The position numbers and the translations under genes were made by a program. Below, one piece after another: positions 51,284-61,137 of a stretch of 64,000 bases of DNA. Within the stretch, counting starts at the first letter, position 1. The number at the start of each line of letters is the position of its first letter. The DNA is from Clostridium vitabionis (GTDB lineage Bacteria; Bacillota; Clostridia; Lachnospirales; Lachnospiraceae): contig NZ_JADKQA010000001.1 of the NCBI RefSeq assembly GCF_015351765.1, positions 1-64,000 of the forward strand, read 5' to 3'. The notes below the pieces were generated by a model, which had not been told where the DNA came from, did no database searches, and worked only from the letters and a program-made list of their open reading frames with translations.

Positions 51284-53081
51284 GGAAAAGAGCCTGCCCT
51301 GGTTCGGCATCCCGGCACTATTGCCCTATCTTAAGCCCTACCGCTGGAAAATGCTGGCGATGGTCATTTTCGGCATCCTGAGCAGCGCGGCGGATTCCAT
51401 TTACCCGCTGTTCAACCGGTACGCGCTCAATCACTTTGTCGGGGAGAGGACGCTGGACGGATTTTCGGGATTTCTGCTGCTCTACGTGGCGGTGCTCGCC
51501 GGCCAGGTCATCTCCAACCTGGTGAGCTCCCTCCTGATCAGCTTCGCGGAGCTGGATATCGGGCGCGATCTCAAGAATACCGCCTTCCGTCACCTCCAGA
51601 CGCTGTCGTTCTCATACTTCAACACACACAGCGTGGGCTACATCCACGCGAGGGTCATGAGCGATACGGACCGTATCGGCACGCTGGTGACCTGGCGGAT
51701 GATGGATATTGTGTGGAATGTCTCCTATATCGTCTTTGTCTTCGGGGTGATGATGGCCGTGGATCTCCGGCTCGCTCTGCTCCTTCTCCTTCTGGTGCCC
51801 GCGGCAGCTTTCCTCGCCGCCGGGTTCCAGAAGAAACTGGTGGTGCTGAACCGCAGGGTCCGTGAGCTGAACGCGAAGATCACCGGCAATTTCAACGAGG
51901 GGATCACCGGAGCCCGGACGATCCGGACACTGGTCGCCGAGGACCGGATGCAGAGAGCCTTTGAGGAGGATACGGAGAAAATGCGCCGGGCGTCGGTGCA
52001 TACCGCCCATGTCCAGGCACTCTTCACGGCTTCGGTGACGGCGATGGCGGGGCTTGCCCTGGCACTCGTCCTCTGGCGGGGCGGCAGGCTGACCCAGGCC
52101 GGCGCGATGCGGCTGGGGACACTCTCCGTTTTTATGTCCTACGCCCTCGGGATGATGGAGCCGATCCAGTACATCATCCAGGCGGCAGCCGCCCTGGTCA
52201 GCGCCCAGGTGAATATCGAGCGGTTTACCCGGCTTGCGGCGACCGCCTCCGATGTGCAGGACCGGCCGGAGGTGGTGGAAAAATACGGGGATTCCTTCCA
52301 CCCGAAAAGGGAGAACTGGGAGCCCATCCGGGGCGATGTGGAATTCCGTGATGTCTCCTTCCGCTATCCGGACGGACAGGAGATGGTGCTGGAGCATTTT
52401 TCCCTCAAGGTGCCGGCGGGGACGAGCGTGGCCATCGTCGGGGAGACCGGTGCCGGAAAATCCACGCTGGTGAACCTGGTCTGCCGTTTCTATGAGCCCA
52501 CCGAGGGGGAAGTTCTGATCGACGGGCGTGATGTGCGCGACCGTTCCCAGCTCTGGCTGCACAGCCGGATCGGCTATGTGCTCCAGACACCGCATCTCTT
52601 CTCCGGCACTGTCCGGGAAAACCTGCAATACGGAAAGCCGGACGCCTCGGATGAGGAGATCTGGAAAGCGCTCCGCCTGGTGTCAGCTGACCAGGTGGTC
52701 CTCCGGATGGGAGAGGGGCTGGACAGCCAGGTAGGGGAAGGCGGAAGCCTGCTCTCCACCGGGGAGAAGCAGCTGCTCAGCTTCGCCCGCGCGCTTCTCG
52801 CCGACCCGGCCATCCTGATCCTGGACGAGGCGACAAGCTCCGTCGACACGATGACCGAGCAGGCCATCCAGCGGGCGATCCGCACGGTCGTCGCGGGGAG
52901 AACCTCCTTCATGATCGCGCACCGGCTGTCGACGATTACCGGGGCCGATCTGATTCTCGCGGTGCGGGACGGAAAGATCGTCGAGAGCGGGACGCACCGG
53001 GAGCTGCTCCGGAAAAAAGGGTATTATTACCGCCTCTACACCCGGCAGGTTCAGGATCTCGCCACGGATGCGCTTCTCTGA
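51270..53081 (+). CDS. heterodimeric ABC exporter subunit B (altered signature)
   Basis: A 603-residue half transporter: six membrane helices (1-320), Walker A GETGAGKST, Walker B AILILDEATS with catalytic E520 intact, and an altered signature LLSTGEKQ (494-501) in place of LSGGQ. That is the partner change to the Asp in subunit A. The active site uses this subunit's Walker motifs with the subunit A signature; the degenerate site uses the other pair. Such exporters expel drugs, lipids or peptides. ATG 51270 has GGAGGCGG and overlaps the upstream gene by 14 bases. Confidence 0.92.
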   Translation: MKTSEEKSLPWFGIPALLPYLKPYRWKMLAMVIFGILSSAADSIYPLFNRYALNHFVGERTLDGFSGFLLLYVAVLAGQVISNLVSSLLISFAELDIGRDLKNTAFRHLQTLSFSYFNTHSVGYIHARVMSDTDRIGTLVTWRMMDIVWNVSYIVFVFGVMMAVDLRLALLLLLLVPAAAFLAAGFQKKLVVLNRRVRELNAKITGNFNEGITGARTIRTLVAEDRMQRAFEEDTEKMRRASVHTAHVQALFTASVTAMAGLALALVLWRGGRLTQAGAMRLGTLSVFMSYALGMMEPIQYIIQAAAALVSAQVNIERFTRLAATASDVQDRPEVVEKYGDSFHPKRENWEPIRGDVEFRDVSFRYPDGQEMVLEHFSLKVPAGTSVAIVGETGAGKSTLVNLVCRFYEPTEGEVLIDGRDVRDRSQLWLHSRIGYVLQTPHLFSGTVRENLQYGKPDASDEEIWKALRLVSADQVVLRMGEGLDSQVGEGGSLLSTGEKQLLSFARALLADPAILILDEATSSVDTMTEQAIQRAIRTVVAGRTSFMIAHRLSTITGADLILAVRDGKIVESGTHRELLRKKGYYYRLYTRQVQDLATDALL

Positions 53082-53134
53082 TGCCTTTTCCTTGTGGAAC
53101 CTGCCCGGGCGTATTATTCTTTAATTAGAGAGAG

Positions 53135-53190
53135 TTGTCCAGAACCCCGCATCCCGCGAAGCTTTGATTCGCCCGATGTGGAGTTCCGGG
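53135..53190. repeat. intergenic repeat family B, copy 3
   Basis: AACCCCGCATC (about 53142-53152) and GATGTGGAGTT (about 53174-53184) form an imperfect stem around CCGCGAAGCTTTGATTCGCCC, matching the copies at 32858 and 38281. Confidence 0.6.
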
Positions 53191-53259
53191 CGCCGGAGGC
53201 GCCTGGCTGCATGCCGGGTTCCTTCCGGCGGGGGGGAGAGGAAGAGGAGGCAGCGCAAG

Positions 53260-53790
53260 ATGAAAGACAGGATTTTCGGCGTCCTGCAGCGGATCGGAAG
53301 CTCGCTGACCAATGAGAACGTGGTGAAGACAGTCATCATCCACAGCCCGATGGACGGCACCGCTGCGGATCTCTCCACGACGCCGGATGCGGCATTTGCC
53401 GGAAAGATGATGGGGGACGGCGCTGTGGTCACCCCGTCCGGGGACACGGTCTGTGCGCCGGAGGACGGGGAGATTTCCCTCGTCTTTGACACGAAGCACG
53501 CGGTCGGCCTGACCACGGATTCCGGTGTGGAGCTGCTGATCCATGTTGGCATAGACACGGTCAACCTGAACGGCCAGGGGTTCACCGCCCTCGTGGAGAC
53601 CGGGCAGAGGGTGAAGCGGGGCGACCCGCTGCTGAGGATCGACCTGGAGTATCTGAAAACCCATGCGCCCTCGGTGGCCGCCCCGGTGCTCTGCTCCGAG
53701 ATGGAGGAAAATATGAAGATCCGGCTGCTCCATGAGGGGGCGGTCAAGGCGGGCGATCCGCTGTTCGCGATCGACTACTACGAAGAATAG
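53260..53790 (+). CDS. PTS sugar transporter EIIA, glucose type
   Basis: A 176-residue phosphocarrier of the EIIA(Glc) family. The two active-site histidines are H80 in FDTKHAVGL and H95 in ELLIHVGIDTV; H95 is phosphorylated by HPr and passes the phosphate to an EIIB. IHSPMDGTAADLS and GDGAVVTPSGDTVCAPEDGEI are typical. The gene stands alone, with no EIIBC nearby, so it may serve a distant permease or have a regulatory role. ATG 53260 has GAGGAGG nearby. Confidence 0.93.
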   Translation: MKDRIFGVLQRIGSSLTNENVVKTVIIHSPMDGTAADLSTTPDAAFAGKMMGDGAVVTPSGDTVCAPEDGEISLVFDTKHAVGLTTDSGVELLIHVGIDTVNLNGQGFTALVETGQRVKRGDPLLRIDLEYLKTHAPSVAAPVLCSEMEENMKIRLLHEGAVKAGDPLFAIDYYEE

Positions 53791-53840
53791 GGCAAATTTG
53801 CATAGCTTGCACTAAACTCGCGCTCCTTAAGTGCTCTGCG
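53791..53840. repeat. intergenic repeat family A, copy 3 (reverse)
   Basis: The reverse complement contains GCGCGAGTTTAGTGC, AAGCTATGCAAATTTGCC, and GCAGAGCACTTAAGGA, nearly the same as 22905-22945 and related to 34790-34850. Confidence 0.65.
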
Positions 53841-53843
53841 TAA

Positions 53844-53893
53844 CAAAAAAAGGCGTGTGAAAAATGACTGCTCATTTTTCACACGCCTTTTTT
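53844..53893. terminator. bidirectional terminator
   Basis: A perfect stem (A-run, GGCGTGTGAAAAATGA, and its complement) with a CTGC loop and T-run to 53893 lies between the convergent PTS and glycoside hydrolase-like genes. Confidence 0.92.
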
Positions 53894-53956
53894 CCTCGGA
53901 AAATTGTGCGCGGGAGGCTTGGCTTTTCTCAAAAGCCGCCCGCGGCTTGGCTTTCC

Positions 53957-55636
53957 TTATTCGGATCCGGACCAGACAAAGTTCGGAATCAGCTCCGACC
54001 ACTTGCTGATGCCCAGGGTCTTCTTGCACTCGGCAGATACCTGGAGGGATTTCCCGGCCCTGTCGATATCGCGGAAGATCGAGTAGATCGGCTTGCTGTG
54101 GGTGGCGGTGATGCCGCTGCTGTTCTCATCGCAGTAGTACAGGCCGAATGCCGTGCTGGACTGCGTCTCTGTCGGGGCGTCTGTCTGGCGGGAGAGGAGA
54201 TAGCTCTCAATATACGGGTTGCTCTCTGTCAGATAGTAGGAATAGGCAAATGCCGCCGCCTGCTCCTGGAGCTTGTTGCCGCTCGGGGTCATCGAGGTGA
54301 AGCCCTGCTCGCTGAGCGTGATATGGCGGACCTTGCCTGTCGGGCTCCGCATCGCGTCGGTCTGCATGTAATCGGTGAGAACATGCAGGTTGTAGAAGTT
54401 CAGGATCGGGGTGGACACATCCTGGGTCAGGCCGTTATTGCCGTCGTCCCAGAAAACCGGGTCTGTCATCGGATACGGATACGGGTGGTAGGCGAGGCCC
54501 CAGTCGATCTGTCCTTCCTCCGCGGCTACCGAGTTAAACTGGTCGAGCACATCCTTGCCCTTGTAGTAGGTCGTGCCGTTGGTCTGCGACGAATCGTTCC
54601 AGATATTGTCGATGGAGAAGAAGACACGGGAATCGGCGTTTCTGCCCTTGACTGCCGTGTAGAACACCCGGAAGGCGTGCTGGTAGATCTTCACGTAGCT
54701 CCGGATGTCCATCGCGCCGGTGTAGTTCCAGTACTGATGGTTGATCTCGTTGCCGATGACCCAGGCGAAGATCTTGCCGTGGCCATTGCTCCCGTTGTAG
54801 CGCTCGGCGAGGAAGTTGGCAACCGCCTCAACATAATTCTCCCCGGCTTCCGTGGTTGTGTTGAAGACATAGTACGGGTGTTTGCCATCGTTCGTCAGCC
54901 CCGGGAGGTAGAGATCCGGCGAGCTGTCGCTCCATCCGTTCAGGATGACGGCGGTCACCAGGACGCCGCGGTTGCTCAGCGTGGAGATGTAATGGTCAAA
55001 CTTGTCAAAATAGTCCTTGCTGAAATTGTAGGTCTTCCCCTTCCAGGTGTAGGAGATTCCCGTCCCCTGCATCTGGTTGACCGCCATGTCGAGCTTCGCC
55101 TGCTTGATGCCCAGGGAAATGGCATCGTTCAGCAGCGTGGTATCGACGGCGAGCCCCTTCTTGCCGGTGATTTTTACCGTGGATTTGTCCTTCGCGGCGA
55201 TCTCCGGGTTGGTGATAAAGTGACGGCTGGTGAGCGCCTGATACTGGGTGCCGTCCCACACGGCGAGAATGAAGGACTTGTAGGAGCGGTCACTGTCTGT
55301 TCCCGCGTTCAGCGGGAAGGTAAAGGTGTAAGAGGAGCTGATGGGCGCGGAGGTTACATAGTCCGTCCGCCCGGCCAGGTCGTTCTGCCAGGAACCCATT
55401 TCCACTACATAGACCTGCCCGTCAGTGCCGGTGGCGTCCCCGGAGCCGGTGGCGGTGATGGTGACGGTGGTTCTTCCGGCGTCGATGGTGCAGCCGGTGA
55501 TCTGTGCAGTCGCGTTGATTGCCGGCTTTTCTGCCGTCTCGTCCGCGAGGGAAACGAATGCGCATCCGAGAACCAGCAGGAAGCTGAGGACAGCCGTCAT
55601 CAGCAGCCGCGCAGAAAATACAGTTCTTTGCCTCAT
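53957..55636 (-). CDS. secreted glycoside hydrolase-like protein (DUF5722 type)
   Basis: A 559-residue exported protein. The signal peptide (1-31) ends VSLADE; C25 after VLG could also make it a lipoprotein. An N-terminal beta region (40-150) is followed by a TIM barrel (about 160-545). WVIGNEINHQYWN (E297, acid/base position) and HITLSEQGFTSM (E443, nucleophile position) are the paired glutamates of clan GH-A enzymes. I recognise the DUF5722 family; no substrate is known to me. It lies next to a surface polysaccharide cluster, so it may act on that polymer. ATG 55636, with AAGGAGG slightly far upstream. Confidence 0.78.
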   Translation of the reverse strand: MRQRTVFSARLLMTAVLSFLLVLGCAFVSLADETAEKPAINATAQITGCTIDAGRTTVTITATGSGDATGTDGQVYVVEMGSWQNDLAGRTDYVTSAPISSSYTFTFPLNAGTDSDRSYKSFILAVWDGTQYQALTSRHFITNPEIAAKDKSTVKITGKKGLAVDTTLLNDAISLGIKQAKLDMAVNQMQGTGISYTWKGKTYNFSKDYFDKFDHYISTLSNRGVLVTAVILNGWSDSSPDLYLPGLTNDGKHPYYVFNTTTEAGENYVEAVANFLAERYNGSNGHGKIFAWVIGNEINHQYWNYTGAMDIRSYVKIYQHAFRVFYTAVKGRNADSRVFFSIDNIWNDSSQTNGTTYYKGKDVLDQFNSVAAEEGQIDWGLAYHPYPYPMTDPVFWDDGNNGLTQDVSTPILNFYNLHVLTDYMQTDAMRSPTGKVRHITLSEQGFTSMTPSGNKLQEQAAAFAYSYYLTESNPYIESYLLSRQTDAPTETQSSTAFGLYYCDENSSGITATHSKPIYSIFRDIDRAGKSLQVSAECKKTLGISKWSELIPNFVWSGSE

Positions 55637-56090
55637 AGGTTCAAAAAGCCTCCTTTCCTTAGCTGCCCCATTTTAGCATGATCAGGTCAGAAAGTGTTTG
55701 ATTATTTCTTACGATTAAGTAACGGCTGACCGAGCGGAGCAAAGCTGCGCGGGATGCGGGGGTTGAACAGCAGCAGCCGGAGAGCCCTGTTTGCGTAATG
55801 CCGGGGCCTGTGGTAAAATATCGAATTATGAAGTGGAAATCTGTCCAGTTGGAGCGGCGGAGAAGCATGGAAAATGGTCCAGCCCGCTGCCTCCTGCGGA
55901 TCCTTGCTTTGCCCGAGGCGGGGGTTCCGGGCGCTCGCATGTGCTGGACAGGGATAAGAATGGTCAGCGCGGTCAGATTTAATAAAAATTTTATTGAAGG
56001 TCGGAGGCTTTGCGGGTAAACTTGGGAGAGCTTGAATACCCGCCTTTTCGCAGAAGAATGAGAAGGCCGACCAGCAGAGGATATTCCATT
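55637..56090. other. 450-bp divergent intergenic region
   Basis: No gene was seen. It must hold the promoters of both divergent genes. A half copy of repeat family B lies at about 55741-55771 (GATGCGGGGGTTGAACAGC). AATAAAA-A-TTTTATT near 55980-55994 is a short palindrome in an AT-rich stretch and a possible promoter or operator region for the polysaccharide cluster. Confidence 0.4.
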
Positions 56091-58277
56091 ATGCGCTATA
56101 AGATTGATGTTGTCCGTCTCCGGGAGAATACGATGGAGCTCAACGGCTGGGCTCTCGGAAAGACGCCCGATTCGGTGATCGAATATGAGGTACTGGACGG
56201 CAGCCACCGGAAGGTGGACATGCATTTTGTCCGCACGCGCCGCGACGATGTCAGCGAGGCGTACTACGGCACGGCGGTGGACAAGGATTTCGGCTTTGAT
56301 ATCCGTTTTCCCTGGGTGCATGGGGAGAGTTACGATCTCGTGATCCGCGGGGACGGGAAGAAAGCCGTGATCCATTACAACGATGAGCTGATCCGGAAGC
56401 ACAGCCGTTCCTCCTATAAGAGGCTGCACCGGGCGATCGGCCTCTTTAAGCCGCAGACACTGCGCTCCGGCATGGATTACCTCAGGGAAAACGGAATCCG
56501 GGATTTTCTCCGGAAGACAAAGCTCAAATTCGAGGGAATCGACAGCGATTATGAGTATTCCGAGTGGTATGAGCTTGTCCGGACGACCGAGGAGGAGCTC
56601 GCCCGGCAGCGAAATGAGATTTTTGACCCGTCACCGCTGTTCTCCATCGTGATTCCGGCGTACAGGACGCCGGAGGCCTACCTTCGCGCCCTGCTGGATT
56701 CTCTCCGGCAGCAGACCTACACGAATTTTGAGGTTTGCATCGCCGACGGGAGCCCAAAGGGGGAGGATGTCTCCCGGATTCTCGGAGAGTACGCGGGCAA
56801 GGATCCGCGGATTCATTATTCGGTTCTCGGGGAGAACCGGGGAATCTCCGGCAACACCAACGCGGCGCTCGCGATGGCGAAGGGGGATTATATCGTCCTC
56901 GCGGATCACGATGACACCCTGACGCCGGATGCCCTCTACGAGCTCGCCCGGAATTTCCGGGATCATCCGTCCTGCGACATGGTGTATTCCGACGAGGATA
57001 AGCTGGATATGGACGGCGGGCAGCTGTTTGATCCGCATTTTAAGCCGGACTTTAATCCTGACCTGCTCTGCAGCGTCAACTATATCTGCCACCTGCTCTG
57101 CGTGCGGAAGGATCTCGCCGGCCGCGTCGGCGGCTTCCGCCAGGAGTTTGACGGAGCACAGGATTACGACTTCATTTTCCGCTGCACCGAGCAGGCGGCG
57201 GAGATCCGCCACATCCCGAAGGTGCTCTACCACTGGAGATGCCACCGGAATTCCACGGCCAGCAACCCGGAGAGCAAGCTCTACGCCTTCGAGGCCGGTG
57301 CGCGCGCGATCGGCGCCCATTACGACCGGGTGGGCATTCCCTACGAGAAGGTGGAAAAAGGGGTGGACTACGGCATTTACCACACGGTTTTCCGCATCCA
57401 GGGGGATCCCCTGGTCTCCATCGTCATCCCGAACAAGGATCACGCTGCGGATCTCGACACCTGCCTGAGGGCGGTCGAGGAGCGGGCAACCTACCGGAAT
57501 GTCGAGTTTGTGATTGTGGAGAACAACAGCACGGAGCAGGAGACCTTCGATTATTATGAGAGGATCCGGAAGGAATTTTCCAATGTCCGCGTGGTGACCT
57601 GGAAGGGGAAATTCAATTATTCCGCGATTAATAATTTCGGCGTCAGGGTGACGAAGGGGGATTATCTGCTGTTCCTCAATAATGATACGGAGCTGATCGC
57701 CGAAAACTTTATTGAGGAGATGCTTGGCTACTGCCAGCGGCCGGATGTCGGCGCGGTCGGTGCCCGCCTGCTCTATCAGGACGGGTCGATCCAGCATGCC
57801 GGGGTGGTGGTCGGTTTCGGCGGGATCGCCGGGGCGGCTTTTGTCGGGCAGAGCAAGTATCAGGTGAGCTATTTCCACCGGGCGATGAGCGCCCAGGATT
57901 ACAGCGCCGTGACCGCTGCCTGCCTGATGACGAAGCGGGAGGTGTTCGACCGAGCCGGCGGCTTTTCCGAGGATCTCGCCGTGGCCTTCAACGATATCGA
58001 TTACTGCATGAAGGTCCGCGCCCAGGGTAAGCTTGTGGTTTATAATCCCTACGCGGTGCTCCACCACTACGAATCCAAGTCCCGCGGCCTAGAGGATACC
58101 CCGGAGAAGGTGGCGAGATTTAACAGCGAGATCCGGACCTTCGCGGAAAAGTGGCCGGATATCCTGAAAAACGGCGACCCGTACTACAACCCGAATCTCA
58201 CGCTCCGGAAGGCGGACTTCTCCCTGCGGGATCTTCGGAAGGAGAAGATCGGCGAGCCTTACCGGCTGGAGGTATGA
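56091..58277 (+). CDS. tandem-domain family 2 glycosyltransferase
   Basis: A 728-residue cytoplasmic transferase with two GT2 domains. The N-terminal 200 residues are an unassigned beta-rich domain. GT-A domain 1 starts at FSIVIPAYRTPEAYL (about 183) with ADHDD (metal and donor binding) and GAQDYDF; GT-A domain 2 starts at VSIVIPNKDHAADL (about 444) with FLNNDTEL and a conserved VAFNDIDYCMKV. Such proteins build repeating glycans, for instance rhamnan-type wall polymers. ATG 56091 was chosen as it begins the conserved N-terminal block. First gene of the cluster. Confidence 0.88.
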   Translation: MRYKIDVVRLRENTMELNGWALGKTPDSVIEYEVLDGSHRKVDMHFVRTRRDDVSEAYYGTAVDKDFGFDIRFPWVHGESYDLVIRGDGKKAVIHYNDELIRKHSRSSYKRLHRAIGLFKPQTLRSGMDYLRENGIRDFLRKTKLKFEGIDSDYEYSEWYELVRTTEEELARQRNEIFDPSPLFSIVIPAYRTPEAYLRALLDSLRQQTYTNFEVCIADGSPKGEDVSRILGEYAGKDPRIHYSVLGENRGISGNTNAALAMAKGDYIVLADHDDTLTPDALYELARNFRDHPSCDMVYSDEDKLDMDGGQLFDPHFKPDFNPDLLCSVNYICHLLCVRKDLAGRVGGFRQEFDGAQDYDFIFRCTEQAAEIRHIPKVLYHWRCHRNSTASNPESKLYAFEAGARAIGAHYDRVGIPYEKVEKGVDYGIYHTVFRIQGDPLVSIVIPNKDHAADLDTCLRAVEERATYRNVEFVIVENNSTEQETFDYYERIRKEFSNVRVVTWKGKFNYSAINNFGVRVTKGDYLLFLNNDTELIAENFIEEMLGYCQRPDVGAVGARLLYQDGSIQHAGVVVGFGGIAGAAFVGQSKYQVSYFHRAMSAQDYSAVTAACLMTKREVFDRAGGFSEDLAVAFNDIDYCMKVRAQGKLVVYNPYAVLHHYESKSRGLEDTPEKVARFNSEIRTFAEKWPDILKNGDPYYNPNLTLRKADFSLRDLRKEKIGEPYRLEV

Positions 58278-58310
58278 CGGGGGATGGCGTGTGCCGGGAG
58301 AGGGCAGTTC

Positions 58311-59318
58311 ATGAAAGAGACAGCAACTGTGGTGATCCCCAATTATAACGGGGGGCAATTTTTGGAAAAATGCCTGGATTCCCTGGCGCGGCAGTCCTAC
58401 CGCGCTTTCCGCGTCCTCGTGATTGACAACGGCTCCGAGGACAACAGCAGGGAAATCCTGGAGCGGTACCGTGAGGGGGATTTTCCGGTTCCGCTGGAGG
58501 TTGATTACCTCGGGGAGAACACCGGGTTTTCCGGGGCGGTCAACCGGGGGATCCGGGAGAGCGGGACGCCCTATGTGATCCTGCTCAACAATGATGTGGA
58601 GTGCGACGAATTCTACGTGGCGGAACTCGTCCGGGCCATCGCCCATTCGCCGCGGATCTTCTCGGTCAGCCCGAAGATGATCCAGATGGCGCATCCCGAG
58701 CTGATCGATGATGCCGGGGATATGTATTCGGTGATGGGCTGGGCGTACCAGCGTGGGGTAGGGCAGAGTATCCGGCGGTACCGGAAGGGCTCCATGATCT
58801 TTTCGGCCTGCGCCGGGGCAGCCATTTACCGCCGGTCGGTATTCCGGGAGATCGGGGATTTTGACGAGATGCATTTTGCCTACCTGGAAGATATCGACGT
58901 CGGCTACCGGGCGAAGATTTACGGTTATGACAACCTGTACTGCCCGTCGGCGAAGGTTTTTCATGTAGGCAGCGGCACCAGCGGATCAAAATACAATCCG
59001 TTCAAGGTGCGTCTTGCGGCGAGGAATAATGTCTATCTGAATTGGAAGAATATGCCCCTTCCGCAGCTTATCTTTAATCTTCCTGCGATCGCCCTGGGGA
59101 CTGCGGTCAAATCTGTTTTTTTTGCCCGGAGAGGGTTTGGAAGGGACTATGTGTCGGGGCTTCTGGAAGGAATCCGGACAGCCGGGCGCGCGCGGCGGGT
59201 GCCATACCGGCCGGAGCATCTGAAAAACTATCTGCTCATCGAGGGGGAGCTGATTTACGGCGCCTTACTCTACTGCTGGGAATTTTTCCGGAGAAAGGTA
59301 CATGATGGCTTACAATGA
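58311..59318 (+). CDS. family 2 glycosyltransferase, rhamnosyltransferase-like
   Basis: A 335-residue GT2: ATVVIPNYNGGQFLEKCLDSLARQSY, VLVIDNGSEDNS, ILLNNDVECD, SVSPKMIQM, and FAYLEDIDVGYRAKIYGY. The C-terminal amphipathic segments (LPQLIFNLPAIALGTAVKSVFF) probably attach it to the membrane. The pattern is that of bacterial rhamnosyltransferases. ATG 58311 has GGGAGAGGG. Its end overlaps the LCP gene by 17 bases. Confidence 0.87.
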   Translation: MKETATVVIPNYNGGQFLEKCLDSLARQSYRAFRVLVIDNGSEDNSREILERYREGDFPVPLEVDYLGENTGFSGAVNRGIRESGTPYVILLNNDVECDEFYVAELVRAIAHSPRIFSVSPKMIQMAHPELIDDAGDMYSVMGWAYQRGVGQSIRRYRKGSMIFSACAGAAIYRRSVFREIGDFDEMHFAYLEDIDVGYRAKIYGYDNLYCPSAKVFHVGSGTSGSKYNPFKVRLAARNNVYLNWKNMPLPQLIFNLPAIALGTAVKSVFFARRGFGRDYVSGLLEGIRTAGRARRVPYRPEHLKNYLLIEGELIYGALLYCWEFFRRKVHDGLQ

Positions 59319-61107
59319 CGACGAACTGGAGCGCATGCGCGCCCGGAGGAGAAACAGAAATTCCGCGGGAAGAACAGGAACCGGCCGAAACAGCGGTTCG
59401 TCTGACGGTTCCTCCGGGAGCCGCCTGCATGTGGCAGGCCGCGGCGCATCCGCGGGCGGAGGCTACCCGGGGGGAAGCCGCGAAAGCAGGGGACGAGGTG
59501 CGCACAGCCGGAAGTACGGGCGCAGGAAGAGGAGGGTCTGGCTTGCCGTGCTGGAAGTCTTTCTTGTCCTCGCCCTCCTGATCGGCGCGGTCTGCTGGTA
59601 CGTCTACCAGCGGACCTTCGGTGCCATGCAGAAGATCGAGTTCGATGAGAACGCGGTGCAGAACCTGGATCTCTCCGAGCAGCAGCTCGCGGATATGGAA
59701 GGCTATTTCAACATCATGTGCTTCGGCGTGGACTCCCGCATGGAAAACGGTGTGCAGAACGTCGGAAAGGGGACGAACGCTGACGTCAACATGATTATCA
59801 GCGCGAATCTGGAGACGGGGGATATCCGCATTATCTCCGTCTTCCGGGATTCCTATCTGAACGTCAATGATAAGAACTCCTACAACAAGATCAACGCGGC
59901 TTATGCCCAGGGCGGGCCGGAGCAGGCGGTCAAGGCGCTCAACAAGAACCTCGGCCTCAATGTGACGCAGTATGCGACATTTAACTGGGGATCTGTGGCA
60001 AAGGCCATCAATATCCTCGGCGGTGTGGATGTCGACCTGAGCGATGCCGAGTTCTCCTGGATCAATGCCTACATCACGGAGACCGTGAAGGAGACCGGTA
60101 TCGGCAGTGTCCAGCTGACGCACAGCGGCCATGTCCACCTGGACGGTATCCAGGCGGTGGCTTATGCCCGCATCCGCTACAGCGATACCGACTACGCCCG
60201 GACCGAGCGCCAGAGGATTGTCCTGGAGAAAGCATTTGAAAAGGCGAAGAACGCGGATTGGGGCACCCTGCAGAACCTGATTTTCACGATCACGCCGGAG
60301 CTTGCGACCAACGTCTCCGTGGATGACATTGTCCCGCTCGCGAAGCGGATCACAAAATTCAATATCTCCGATACCCAGGGCTTCCCGAGCGCGCGCGGCG
60401 AGAAGCGGATGGACAAGCTCGGCGACTGCGTCATTCCGCAGACCCTGGCCTACAATGTCAAGCTGCTGCACCAGTTCCTCTTTGATGAGCAGGACTACCA
60501 GGTGCCGAACTCGATTCAGGAGTATAGCAGCCATATTGCCAGCGTGACCGGCCTCACGACCAACGCGAAGGTGATCGGCCATGTGGCGACAGACCAGGGG
60601 ATCAGTGCCGATGCGTTCCACCGGATCATGGGCAGCGGGTCGACCAGCGGAAAGTCCAGCAAAAAATATGATTCCCTGGAGCCGGTGACCGATCCGGAGA
60701 CCAAGGCAAAGAAGAAGACGGAGGCTTACGAGTACTCCACCGACAGCAAGGGGAACGCGGTCTATGAGACGGACGAGAATGGCGACGTGATCTTTGAGAC
60801 GGAGAAGAACGGGAAAGTGGTTCTGCCCACGGACAAATCCGGCAAGACCGAATATCCGACGGACGCGCATGGCGATGTGATTGATCCGCCGGAGGACGAC
60901 GAGACTGAGAAGGCTGCGACCAAGGCAGCCGGACCGGGCAGCGAGACGAATGCGCACGCGTCCGTGGGGCCGAAGACGGAGACCGAGCCAAAACCCGCGG
61001 AAACCAAGGCGGAGGAGCCGAAGGCCGCTGAGCCGGCAGGTCCCGCTTCGGACAACAGCAGCAATAAGAGCAATCAAGAGGCGGTTGGCCCGGGCGCAGA
61101 GGGCTGA
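59302..61107 (+). CDS. LytR-CpsA-Psr (LCP) family wall polymer ligase
   Basis: A 601-residue protein. It has a basic Gly/Ser-rich cytoplasmic start (1-75), one membrane helix (about 79-101), and an extracellular LCP domain (about 135-390) with FGVDSRMENG, ISVFRDSYLNV, NKINAAYAQGGPEQAV, LGGVDVDLSD, and LDGIQAVAYARIRYSDTDYARTERQRIVL. The Arg and Asp residues of these motifs bind the polyprenyl pyrophosphate. LCP enzymes transfer teichoic acid or capsule-like polymers to peptidoglycan. The tail (from about 455) is charged and repetitive, with NAVYETDENGDVIFETEKNG-type units. ATG 59302 follows GGAGAAAGG. Confidence 0.9.
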   Translation: MMAYNDDELERMRARRRNRNSAGRTGTGRNSGSSDGSSGSRLHVAGRGASAGGGYPGGSRESRGRGAHSRKYGRRKRRVWLAVLEVFLVLALLIGAVCWYVYQRTFGAMQKIEFDENAVQNLDLSEQQLADMEGYFNIMCFGVDSRMENGVQNVGKGTNADVNMIISANLETGDIRIISVFRDSYLNVNDKNSYNKINAAYAQGGPEQAVKALNKNLGLNVTQYATFNWGSVAKAINILGGVDVDLSDAEFSWINAYITETVKETGIGSVQLTHSGHVHLDGIQAVAYARIRYSDTDYARTERQRIVLEKAFEKAKNADWGTLQNLIFTITPELATNVSVDDIVPLAKRITKFNISDTQGFPSARGEKRMDKLGDCVIPQTLAYNVKLLHQFLFDEQDYQVPNSIQEYSSHIASVTGLTTNAKVIGHVATDQGISADAFHRIMGSGSTSGKSSKKYDSLEPVTDPETKAKKKTEAYEYSTDSKGNAVYETDENGDVIFETEKNGKVVLPTDKSGKTEYPTDAHGDVIDPPEDDETEKAATKAAGPGSETNAHASVGPKTETEPKPAETKAEEPKAAEPAGPASDNSSNKSNQEAVGPGAEG

Positions 61108-61137
61108 GCCCGCCGGGAGTGACAGAGGCAGAGACAG

